This document shows positions 51,091 to 58,232 of a stretch of DNA of 64,000 bases, piece by piece. The DNA comes from DASUPK01 sp963782345 (lineage in GTDB: Bacteria; Actinomycetota; Thermoleophilia; Solirubrobacterales; 70-9). Below the pieces are notes generated by a model. The model worked only from the letters and a program-made list of their open reading frames with translations, was not told the DNA's origin and did not search any database. How positions within the stretch are numbered: position 1 is the first letter of the stretch; every line of letters begins with the position of its first letter. The stretch covers positions 140,413 through 204,412 of the forward strand of contig CAWAJF010000001.1 of NCBI GenBank assembly GCA_963782345.1, in the 5' to 3' direction. Both the position numbers and the translations under genes were made by a program.

Positions 51091-52118
51091 CCCGCCACGG
51101 TGGTCTCGATGGTCTCCACCGTCAGCGACCGGGCCGGTTCGCGGTCGCCGCGCTCGTAGTTCGCGGGCGGGACCCCGGCCTCGAGCTCGAGCCGCCGCAC
51201 GCGCTCGTAGACGCGCTGCTGGATCGCGCGCTGGCCGGCGAGGGCGTCGCCGATGATCCCGAGGGCGAACATCTGCACCGCGGCGAGCATCAGCACTGCC
51301 CCCAGGATCAGGGACTGGATGTGGCCGCTGCGGTCACCGTTGAGGATCCAATCGAGGAGAAACGGCGACCAGGCCGCCAGGGCCAGCGTCCCGAAGATGA
51401 TGGTGAGCAGCGTGAATATGCGCAGCGGCTCATAGAGCGTGTAGGCGCGGAAGATCGCGAAGGCGTTTCGCCTGACGTAGGCCGAGGTGGAGCCGGCCAG
51501 GCGGGATTCCCGGTCGGTCTCGTTCGGCGAGATCGGGACGTCCTCGATCGCCACCGACATCTTGCCGGCCTGGATCAGGCTCTCGAGCGTGTAGGTGTAT
51601 CGGGAGACGACGATCAGCTGAAGGGCCGCCTCGCGGTTGTAGGCGCGGAAGCCGGAGGTCGTGTCGAGCACCCTCGTGCCCGACGCGCGGCGGACCACCC
51701 AGCTCCCCAGCTTCTGCAGCAGCTTCTTGGTGGGCGAGAAGTGCTCGACGTCCTTCACCTGGCGGTCGCCGACGACCATGTCCGCCCGGCGGGCGACGAT
51801 CGGCTCCACCAGGCGGGGGACGTCGGCGGAGCTGTACTGGCCGTCGGCGTCGGTGTTGACGATCACGTCGGCACCCAGCTTCAGGGCTGCGTCCAGCCCC
51901 GCCTGGAACGCCGTGGCGAGGCCGCGATGGCTGGTCAGCCGGACGAGATGGTCGACGCCGTGGCGCTTGGCGACCTCGACCGTGCGGTCCGTAGAGCCGT
52001 CGTCGACGATCAGCCACTCGACCCGATCGAAGCCGGCGACCTCGCGCGGCAGATCGGAGAGCACCCGCGGCAGTGACTCCTCCTCGTTCAGGCAGGGGAT
52101 CTGGATGACGAGCTTCAT
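51087..52118 (-). CDS. GT2 glycosyltransferase, polyprenol-phosphate sugar synthase-like
   Basis: 343 residues. GT-A domain with 'VIQIPCLNEEESLPRVLSDLP', 'LIVDDGSTDRTVEVAKRHG' and DxD in 'VNTDADGQYSSADVPRLV'; two C-terminal membrane helices (about 235-300). This is the form of enzymes that load a sugar onto polyprenyl phosphate. ATG 52118 is set by the motif 'MKLVIQIPCLNEEES' and by TACGAT eight bases upstream. First gene of its operon. Confidence 0.92.
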   Translation of the reverse strand: MKLVIQIPCLNEEESLPRVLSDLPREVAGFDRVEWLIVDDGSTDRTVEVAKRHGVDHLVRLTSHRGLATAFQAGLDAALKLGADVIVNTDADGQYSSADVPRLVEPIVARRADMVVGDRQVKDVEHFSPTKKLLQKLGSWVVRRASGTRVLDTTSGFRAYNREAALQLIVVSRYTYTLESLIQAGKMSVAIEDVPISPNETDRESRLAGSTSAYVRRNAFAIFRAYTLYEPLRIFTLLTIIFGTLALAAWSPFLLDWILNGDRSGHIQSLILGAVLMLAAVQMFALGIIGDALAGQRAIQQRVYERVRRLELEAGVPPANYERGDREPARSLTVETIETTVAG

Positions 52119-52126
52119 TCGCGCTG

Positions 52127-52132
52127 ATCGTA
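52127..52132 (-). promoter_or_regulatory. -10 box TACGAT of the GT2 operon
   Basis: Reads TACGAT on the minus strand, eight bases before ATG 52118. It supports a leaderless start there and not at the upstream frame extension. Confidence 0.45.
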
Positions 52133-52183
52133 GGGTGTGTTCGGAGATGACGCGGTTTTTACGCCTGCTCAAGCTGAGGCGCC

Positions 52184-52927
52184 GTGCTCGACGTTGAGCG
52201 GCTCGGCGAGGGCCCGCCCGTCCTCCTCGTGCACGGCGACATCGTCGGCCCGTCACTCACCTGGCGCAAGCAGCGAGAGCTTGCCGAGCGCTGGAGCCTG
52301 GTCATTCCGAGCCGGCCGGGCTTCGGTGAGAGCCCGCCGCTGGAGCGCAACGACTTCGAGATCGAGGCGCCGATGTTCGCCGAGCTGCTCGGCGACGGCG
52401 CGCACCTGGTGGGTCACTCGTACGGCGCAGTGATCGCTCTGCTCGCAGCGGCGCAGCGGCCGGAGGCCGTCCGCTCGCTGACTGTCTCCGAGCCGGGCTC
52501 GCTGCGCGTCGCCGCCGGAACGCCGGTCGTCGACGAGATGATCGCGAACGGCGAGCGGCTCTTCAGCCACGCATCCTCGATCCCATCGGAGGACTTCCTG
52601 CGGCTGTTTCGAGGTGGCGCGGGATCGGCCTACCAGACACCGGGCGAGCTGCCGGAGGAGCTCCTCCGCGGCGTCGAGCTGCTCAAGCGGGAGAGGCCCT
52701 CGTGGGAGGCGGAGATCCCGCTCGAGCGGCTGGCAGCGGCGGAATTCCCGATCCTGGTCGTCTCCGGGGGCCATTCGCCGGCCTTCGAGGCGGTGTGCGA
52801 CGCGCTGGCGGAATCGGTCGCCGCTGAGCGCGAGGTGATCCCGGGACGCGGTCACACGGTCCCCTCGACCGGGGCGCCGTACAACGAGCGCCTCGAGTCG
52901 TTTCTGCTGGCCGCCGAACGGCGCTGA
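52184..52927 (+). CDS. alpha/beta-fold hydrolase
   Basis: 247 residues. Oxyanion region 'VLLVHGDIVGPSLTWRKQ', nucleophile Ser in 'LVGHSYGAVIALLAA' (GHSYG), catalytic His in 'IPGRGHTVPSTG'. An acid is likely near 'ILVVSGGHSPAFE', but its Asp is not evident. Esterase, lipase or haloperoxidase-like; substrate unknown. GTG start. Confidence 0.88.
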   Translation: MLDVERLGEGPPVLLVHGDIVGPSLTWRKQRELAERWSLVIPSRPGFGESPPLERNDFEIEAPMFAELLGDGAHLVGHSYGAVIALLAAAQRPEAVRSLTVSEPGSLRVAAGTPVVDEMIANGERLFSHASSIPSEDFLRLFRGGAGSAYQTPGELPEELLRGVELLKRERPSWEAEIPLERLAAAEFPILVVSGGHSPAFEAVCDALAESVAAEREVIPGRGHTVPSTGAPYNERLESFLLAAERR

Positions 52928-52995
52928 ACACGCCCGTTCACCGGATCGATACGCGGCGAGACCAGTTCCTTAACGGGTTGGCGCGCGGTTCCTCC

Positions 52996-53001
52996 TAGGT
53001 T
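52996..53001 (+). promoter_or_regulatory. -10 box TAGGTT of a candidate small RNA
   Basis: TAGGTT with no start codon just after it, unlike the other boxes of this type in the window; it would start a transcript near 53009. No good -35 box is seen. Confidence 0.4.
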
Positions 53002-53007
53002 GACTCC

Positions 53008-53120
53008 CTCCCGCGCCGGCGATCGACGCCAAAGCGCGGACTGCTCTCCACACCCGCGCCCTGGCGGGCTGACGGGTTGTACGGGGCCCGGGCGTACGCC
53101 CGGGCCCCGCCTCTCTTTGC
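53008..53120 (+). ncRNA. candidate structured small RNA or leader ending in a strong terminator
   Basis: Between a -10 box and a terminator lie two further hairpins: CCGCGC (53011-53016) with GCGCGG (53034-53039), enclosing GGCG-ATCGA-CGCC; and CCCGC (53053-53057) with GCGGG (53064-53068). No open frame of note. The 305 bases between the hydrolase and GGDEF genes hold only this. It matches no RNA family I can name with confidence. Confidence 0.4.
53082..53109 (+). terminator. 28-bp perfect palindrome, probable intrinsic terminator
   Basis: Arms CGGGGCCCGGGCG and CGCCCGGGCCCCG around TA, followed by CCTCTCTTT. The strongest terminator-like structure in the window. It lies upstream of the GGDEF gene and could end the alpha/beta hydrolase message or a small RNA. 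Confidence 0.75.
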
Positions 53121-53232
53121 TGCGTGCCGCTCCCCGAATCGGTGATTTCTGCTGATGCGGGCCGGTTGCGCGTGTCCTAGGGTCAGCTGGCCGGTTGACT
53201 CGGGTCGAGATCCGGTCGTCCCGGCCGTACTG

Positions 53233-54279
53233 ATGGCAGCACCGTCGCCCTACAGCACCAGACAACGCAAGCGAGCCCTGCGCTTCGCCGTCGTGGGCAA
53301 CGTCGTCCCGATCGCCGTCGCGACCGCCACCGACTTCAGCTCCCATCACGCGGTCTTCTTCATCGGCGCGATCGGTGGCTGTCTGGCGCCGATCGTGGTC
53401 ACTCTGGTCAATCGCCGCCAGCCGATCCTCTTCTATGCGGCCGCGTACGGCGGCATTCCGGCGCTGACGATGCTCCAGGCCTACAGCGGGGGCGCCTCCT
53501 CCGGCTACTCCATCCTGATGATGATGGCGATGATCTGGTTCGGCCTGCGGACGAGCGACCGCGAGCTGACGGTCGGTATCGGTGTCCTGGCGGCCTGCTC
53601 GTACGGGCCGATGCTGATCTTCGGGCCACCGGCCTATCCGGTCGACTGGGGAAGCGCAACGCTGCTTCTGCTGGTCGGCTTCAGCGTCGCCTTCTCCCTG
53701 CGGGCGGTCACCCGGGAGACGCAGATCCTCAACGCAAGGCTGGTCAAGGATGCGACCGTGGACGACCTCACCGGCCTGCTCAACCGGCGCGGTTGGCGGT
53801 TGACGGTCGAGCGCGAGCTGGCCCGGGCCGGCCGGGAGGGAACCCCGGTCGGCCTGCTCCTGCTCGATCTGGACGGCCTCAAGGAGATCAACGACAGCCG
53901 CGGCCACGACGAGGGCGATCGCGTGCTGATCGAGACGGCCGAGCGCATTCGCGCCGCGCTGCGCGCCGGGGACGTCATCGCCCGGCTCGGCGGCGACGAG
54001 TTCGGAGCGCTGCTGATGGATACCTCCGACGGCCAGGGCCTGGCGGCGGTCGACAGGCTGAAGCAGTTGACCCCGGGGCTGGGCAGCTTCTCCGCCGGCG
54101 CCGCGACCTGGGATGGCAACGAGAGCCTCGACGAGCTGCTCCGCCGAGCCGACATCGCCCTCTACTCGGCCAAGACTGACGGCGGCGGCCGGGTGGAGAT
54201 CGCTCCCCCGACGCTCGAGCCGTCCGAGGTCTTCCCCGAGGCGGCGGTGCGGACGGACGAAGCGACCAACCGCGAGTAG
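53233..54279 (+). CDS. membrane-bound diguanylate cyclase (GGDEF)
   Basis: 348 residues. About six membrane helices (residues 15-160) and a linker precede a GGDEF domain: 'DATVDDLTGLLNRRGWRL', 'LLLLDLDGLKEINDSRGHDEGDRVL', and the active site 'ARLGGDEFGALL' with an intact GGDEF sequence. It should make cyclic di-GMP. No RxxD inhibitory site is seen before GGDEF. ATG 53233 is preferred; an in-frame ATG at 53155 would add 26 residues without a good helix. The last 118 bases overlap the convergent acyltransferase gene. Confidence 0.92.
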   Translation: MAAPSPYSTRQRKRALRFAVVGNVVPIAVATATDFSSHHAVFFIGAIGGCLAPIVVTLVNRRQPILFYAAAYGGIPALTMLQAYSGGASSGYSILMMMAMIWFGLRTSDRELTVGIGVLAACSYGPMLIFGPPAYPVDWGSATLLLLVGFSVAFSLRAVTRETQILNARLVKDATVDDLTGLLNRRGWRLTVERELARAGREGTPVGLLLLDLDGLKEINDSRGHDEGDRVLIETAERIRAALRAGDVIARLGGDEFGALLMDTSDGQGLAAVDRLKQLTPGLGSFSAGAATWDGNESLDELLRRADIALYSAKTDGGGRVEIAPPTLEPSEVFPEAAVRTDEATNRE

Positions 54280-56015
54280 AGGTCGATCCCCTTCTCGGTC
54301 AGGTGGATGCCGTCGGTGGTGATGCCGCCGCGCGAAGCGGCGACCGCATGCCAGTCGACGAGCTCGGCCTGCCCCCAGTTCTTCGCCGCATCCGAGATCA
54401 CCGAATTGACCTCGTCCTGCCAGCTCCGCGGGACCTCCACGTTCACCAGAAAGACGTGCGGGACGCCGCGGAGCGCCCGGTGCAGCTTCTCGAGGTCGTC
54501 GCTGTAGACCGGGCCGTTGTTGCCGAGCTGCAGGACGACGTAGTCGGGGAGCTTGCCGCGCGCCGAGTAGTCGTGCAGGAGCCCGATGATCTCGTTGGGC
54601 TGCCGGCCGACGGCGGCGTTCAGCGTCAGCCCGCCGCCCAGCAGGCGCGCCAGGCCGGAGCGCGCGTCGACCATCACGGAGTCGCCGAGCGCCAGCACGG
54701 GCAGCGGCGCCGACTTCCTTCCGTGCCCGCCATCGAGCGGTTTCGGCGAGGGGACCTTCGGCCGCGGTGCCGACTTCGGCGTGATCTCGGCGGCGGCCAC
54801 GCGCAGCTGGCCGGGACGGCCGCGGGGCACGATCCCGCTCCAGCCCACGACGATGACAACCGCCGTCACGCCCACCGCGATCCCGACGCGGCCGATGCGC
54901 GTCCAATCGGGTTGCCGCCAGCTGGTCGAGCGGCGGAAGGGCTGCTCGACGTAGCGGTAGGAGAGGTCCGCGAGCCCAAGCGTCACCCCGAGCTGCAGCG
55001 CGAAGAGGACCGGCCCGTGCAGCGGCACGTCGATCCCCGGCCGGGTCAGCTCCAGCACCGGCCAGTGCCAGAGGTAGAAGCTGTAGCTGCGCAGCCCAAG
55101 CCAGCGCATCCCCGGGTTGCCGAGGGTGCGGCCGATGGAGGCGGCCGGGTGGGCGAGCGCCGCGATCAGCATCGCGGTCCACACCGACAGCAGCAGGAAC
55201 CCGCCGTGGTAGAGCGAGATCTCGTAGTCGTGGACGGTGAGGAAGGTGATCACGACCATCGACAGCCCGATCGCCCCGATCGCGTTCAGGGCGATTGGCG
55301 CCAGCGTCCCCGTCTTCGGCTTGAGCCGCTCGGGGTGCCAGAAGAACGCCAGCGCCACCCCGATCAGCAGCGGCGCCGCCCGCGTGTCGGTCCCGTAGAA
55401 GACCCGGTTCGGGTTCGCCGGATCGAACAGGATCGCCATCAGCAGGCTCGACGCGGTCGCGCCGGCGATCACCCCGATCACCACGCGCCTGTGCCCGAAG
55501 CGCGTCATGCAGGCGGCGAAGGCGAGCGGCCAGAGCAGATAGAACTGCTCCTCGACCGCCAGCGACCAGAGGTGCCGGAAGAGCGACGGCCGCGCGAACT
55601 CCTCGAAGTAGGACTGGTGGCTGAAGATCAGGTCCCAGTTGGTGACGTACCCCATCGATGCGAGCGCCTGCCCCCGGAGCGTCGAGATCTGCCCGAAGTC
55701 GAAGAACGCGCCGGCGACCATCACCACGGCGATCAGCACCCCGACCGCCGGCAACAGCCGCCGCGCCCGCCGCAGCCAGAAGGCGACGAGGTCGACTCGT
55801 CCCTCCTTGCGGAACTCGCTGAGCAGCAGCGAGGTGATCAGGTAGCCGCTGATCACGAAGAAGACGTCGACGCCGAGGAACCCGCCCGGAAGCCAGCCAC
55901 CCCCGTTGTGGAAGTGGTAGACGAAGACGGCGAGCACGGCGATCGCGCGCAGGCCATCGAGGCCGGGCATGTACGGCAGTCGACCGCCGCTGTTCGGTTG
56001 CGATTGATCCGTCAT
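54162..56015 (-). CDS. OafA/YrhL-type acyltransferase with SGNH domain
   Basis: 617 residues. Acyltransferase-3 domain with ten to eleven helices (1-375): 'PGLDGLRAIAVLAVFVYHF' with the catalytic His, 'GGFLGVDVFFVISGYLIT' and 'LFRHLWSLAVEEQFYLLWPL'. After a helix at about 385-405 comes an external SGNH hydrolase domain: 'VLALGDSVMVDARSGLARLL' (Ser), 'LQLGNNGPV' (Asn), 'TTDGIHLTEKG' (Asp-x-x-His). Such proteins O-acetylate cell-wall sugars or exopolysaccharide. Nothing notable in the 157 bases upstream. Confidence 0.94.
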   Translation of the reverse strand: MTDQSQPNSGGRLPYMPGLDGLRAIAVLAVFVYHFHNGGGWLPGGFLGVDVFFVISGYLITSLLLSEFRKEGRVDLVAFWLRRARRLLPAVGVLIAVVMVAGAFFDFGQISTLRGQALASMGYVTNWDLIFSHQSYFEEFARPSLFRHLWSLAVEEQFYLLWPLAFAACMTRFGHRRVVIGVIAGATASSLLMAILFDPANPNRVFYGTDTRAAPLLIGVALAFFWHPERLKPKTGTLAPIALNAIGAIGLSMVVITFLTVHDYEISLYHGGFLLLSVWTAMLIAALAHPAASIGRTLGNPGMRWLGLRSYSFYLWHWPVLELTRPGIDVPLHGPVLFALQLGVTLGLADLSYRYVEQPFRRSTSWRQPDWTRIGRVGIAVGVTAVVIVVGWSGIVPRGRPGQLRVAAAEITPKSAPRPKVPSPKPLDGGHGRKSAPLPVLALGDSVMVDARSGLARLLGGGLTLNAAVGRQPNEIIGLLHDYSARGKLPDYVVLQLGNNGPVYSDDLEKLHRALRGVPHVFLVNVEVPRSWQDEVNSVISDAAKNWGQAELVDWHAVAASRGGITTDGIHLTEKGIDLYSRLVASSVRTAASGKTSDGSSVGGAISTRPPPSVLAE

Positions 56016-56172
56016 CGGATCTCTTCGGTCCGGTGGAGCCGGAGACCGTCACGAGAGATGGTCGCAACCTGGAACCCGTTTGAACAGTCCCGAGAGGGGA
56101 GTTGCAGCCGGCGCTAGCGGCCCCCTGCTCGACAGCGGCGCACACGTCGGAAAGCCGGGGCTGCGACCCTCT

Positions 56173-57576
56173 CTATTCGCCGATGCCGTTGACCAGCGGG
56201 TCGAACGGACCGTTGTCTCCGGAGAGCGGATCCGGCCGGTAGCGGACGAATGCCGCATCCCCGAGATCGAGGCTCCTCGCGGTCGCCTCGAGCGCCTTCG
56301 GCTGAGCGACGGAATCCCAGCGCCCGGTATCGACGCGGTGCTGCACCGCGAGGACGCCGGCCACCAGCTCCGAGGGAGTGAAGTTGCAGTGCTGCTGGCG
56401 TTCGATGAATGCCTGCCTCAGCAGCGCGCGAGAGCCGGCTCTGCGGACGACCTTCGCGTAGTGGTTCTCGTGCTGAACCGGGACCAGCTGATCGGAGATG
56501 GTGTGGAGGTCGAGCTCCGGCGCGAGCAGCCGGCCGGTGGGCACCGAGGTCGCCTCCAGCGAGCGGATCGCGCTCGTGTCGGCCTTGATGTCGGCGCCCC
56601 GCGTGAGGGTGGAGAGGTCATCCCGCAGGCTCAGCCCGGCCCTGCGGTAGAGCGCCCTGACCTCGGCGGCGTAGGACGATCGGTCGAGCAACCGCTTGAA
56701 ATCGACACCGGCCGTCCAGGAGCCGTTGCCGCCGGCCGCCTGCTCGATGTACGGGCGCCCGAACTCGACGAAGTCCATGGTCGTGAACGGGCCGCTGAAC
56801 TCGACGTCGTACTGCCCCTGCTCCTGCGCGTCGTAGTCGTGGCGGGAGGGCATCGGTGCGCCCGGTGCCCAGGGGGAGACGTTCAGGAACGCCAGCGCCA
56901 GCGCCAGGCGGGCACGGCCCTGCGGGCTCGTCTGCGCCTGTTGCGCCACGGCGTCCAGCGCCTTCCCCGTCGCCAGGCCTTCATCCGGGCCGGTGAACCG
57001 GACGAGCTTGATCGGGACGCCTGCGGCAAGAAGCCTGCTCATCGCGTACTCGCCGTCCAGCTGGTAGTTGTTGAGCTGGATTGCACCGCCGACGATTCCG
57101 CAGGTCGTCAGCGCCCCGTCCGGGCGCCCATAGGGATTCGGCTCGTCCTCAAGCGCGCTAATCAACCCACCCATCGACGAGCCGACCGCGATCAGGTGAC
57201 GCGGCGCGGAGGGCAGGTCCTGCTGCACGCCCGCGACCGCCTCGAACTGATCGCGGAGCGCGCTGCCGAGCGCCCACCACGACCCGCTCGGATCGTAGGA
57301 CGAGCCCACCATGGCGTAGCCCCGATCGAGGAGAGCCTGCTTCGTGGCTGGGTCAGGGGCATCGGCCGCGACGAGAGGGCCGAAGCCGTGGCTGTAGAGC
57401 AGCAGCGTGCCGTTCCAATCCGAGGGCACGTCCGCGATCCAGTTGCCGCCGTCCGAGGTGGTTCCCGAGTAGCTGGTGGAGGTGCTCCCCTGGGCGCTCG
57501 AGATCCCGATGCCCAGTCCCAGCAGCCCGGCGAGGGCGAGTAGGTAGATCGAGCGTGTCTTCCTGCGTATGGCCAC
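56173..57576 (-). CDS. secreted alpha/beta-hydrolase-like protein
   Basis: 467 residues with a signal peptide (1-30, 'LLALAGLLGLGIGISSAQG'). 'GTLLLYSHGFGPL' is an oxyanion-type loop and 'LIAVGSSMGGLISALED' contains a GxSxG nucleophile site (GSSMG). Late 'HTISDQLVPVQHENHYAKVV' may hold Asp and His. Substrate unknown. GTG 57576 is chosen for its Shine-Dalgarno GAGGAGGGAG and signal peptide. It is divergent from a MarR gene with a shared operator. Confidence 0.85.
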   Translation of the reverse strand: MAIRRKTRSIYLLALAGLLGLGIGISSAQGSTSTSYSGTTSDGGNWIADVPSDWNGTLLLYSHGFGPLVAADAPDPATKQALLDRGYAMVGSSYDPSGSWWALGSALRDQFEAVAGVQQDLPSAPRHLIAVGSSMGGLISALEDEPNPYGRPDGALTTCGIVGGAIQLNNYQLDGEYAMSRLLAAGVPIKLVRFTGPDEGLATGKALDAVAQQAQTSPQGRARLALALAFLNVSPWAPGAPMPSRHDYDAQEQGQYDVEFSGPFTTMDFVEFGRPYIEQAAGGNGSWTAGVDFKRLLDRSSYAAEVRALYRRAGLSLRDDLSTLTRGADIKADTSAIRSLEATSVPTGRLLAPELDLHTISDQLVPVQHENHYAKVVRRAGSRALLRQAFIERQQHCNFTPSELVAGVLAVQHRVDTGRWDSVAQPKALEATARSLDLGDAAFVRYRPDPLSGDNGPFDPLVNGIGE

Positions 57577-57630
57577 GCTGCTCCCTCCTCGGTGGAACGT
57601 GAATCCCACGCTTGGAACCAACTTCGACTC

Positions 57631-57659
57631 AAGATATTGGGTAACAAGTACCTTGTCAA
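57631..57659 (-). promoter_or_regulatory. TTGACA-17-TATCTT promoter of the secreted hydrolase
   Basis: On the minus strand TTGACA (57659-57654), a 17-base spacer and TATCTT (57636-57631). The best consensus sigma-70-type promoter in the window; its -35 box and most of the spacer lie in the MarR operator. Confidence 0.7.
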
Positions 57660-57667
57660 GCAACTTG
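57645..57667. promoter_or_regulatory. double inverted-repeat operator, probably for the MarR protein
   Basis: CAAGTACCTTG and CAAGCAACTTG, both CAAG-n3-CTTG, separated by one base. It covers the -35 region of the hydrolase promoter and lies 28 bases before the MarR start. Confidence 0.65.
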
Positions 57668-57695
57668 CGTCCCTGGCACCGCATAAGGTGATTGG

Positions 57696-58175
57696 ATGAA
57701 CCCGGCCGCCGATGCATCGCTGACTCGGACCGAGCCGGCGAGCCGCGCCCGCGTCGGATACCTCGTCTACAGGGTGGAACGGCGCGTGCGCACGCGCCTC
57801 GACGCGGCGACGCGCGCCCACGGGGTGACGACCACGGAATACGTGGCGCTCAGCGTGCTGCGCGACCGGGACGGCATGTCCAGCGCGGAGCTCGCCCGCT
57901 GGGCGTTCGTCACTCCACAGGCGATGAACCTCGTCATCTCGGCGCTCGAGCGGCGCCGCCTCGTTCGGCGACGACCCGACCCGAAGCGTCGACGCGTGCT
58001 GCGAGCTTCGGTCACCTCGAAGGGGCTCCAGGTGCTCGAGCACTGCGACGGATCCATGGACGAGATCGAGGCGGACATGCTTCGAGACCTCCCACCCGAA
58101 GAGGCGGATGCACTCCGCGGTGCGCTGGCCGCCTGCGCGCATGCCCTCGAGACGTCCAGGCCGCGCCTCGCCTGA
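57696..58175 (+). CDS. MarR-family transcriptional regulator
   Basis: 159 residues. Winged helix at about 38-105: 'TTEYVALSVLRDRDGMSSAELARWAFVTPQAMNLVISALERRRLVRRRPDPKRRRVL', with the Asp-Pro-Lys-Arg wing typical of MarR; helical dimer ends. It probably represses the divergent secreted hydrolase and itself through the CAAG/CTTG repeats. TAAGGT lies six bases before the ATG. Confidence 0.93.
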   Translation: MNPAADASLTRTEPASRARVGYLVYRVERRVRTRLDAATRAHGVTTTEYVALSVLRDRDGMSSAELARWAFVTPQAMNLVISALERRRLVRRRPDPKRRRVLRASVTSKGLQVLEHCDGSMDEIEADMLRDLPPEEADALRGALAACAHALETSRPRLA

Positions 58176-58188
58176 GCGGGGGAGCAAA

Positions 58189-58220
58189 CCACGAACGCCC
58201 CGACCAGGATTCGAACCTGG
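58189..58220 (-). repeat. 32-bp direct repeat, copy 1: tRNA 3' end fragment
   Basis: Identical to 60493-60524. On the minus strand it contains the T-arm CCAGG-TTCGAAT-CCTGG and the acceptor strand TCGGGGC. No rest of the tRNA is attached, as in an att site left by integration. Confidence 0.8.
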
Positions 58221-58232
58221 TACCTGCTTCTA

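Noticed and set aside
53008..53080. cyclic-di-GMP riboswitch (GEMM) before the GGDEF gene
   Set aside because: A short GACGCCAAAGC resemblance exists, but the two conserved helices and the GNRA-receptor pair of GEMM are not there.
53008..53120. 6C RNA of Actinobacteria
   Set aside because: There is a CCCTCCC stretch near the start, but I cannot place six-C loops on two hairpins as that family needs. Left as an unnamed RNA.
52852..56145. 1097-codon open frame on the minus strand
   Set aside because: It runs antisense across the GGDEF gene and, in another frame, along the acyltransferase gene; both of those have recognisable motifs. The translation is Arg/Ala/Gly-rich with no domain.
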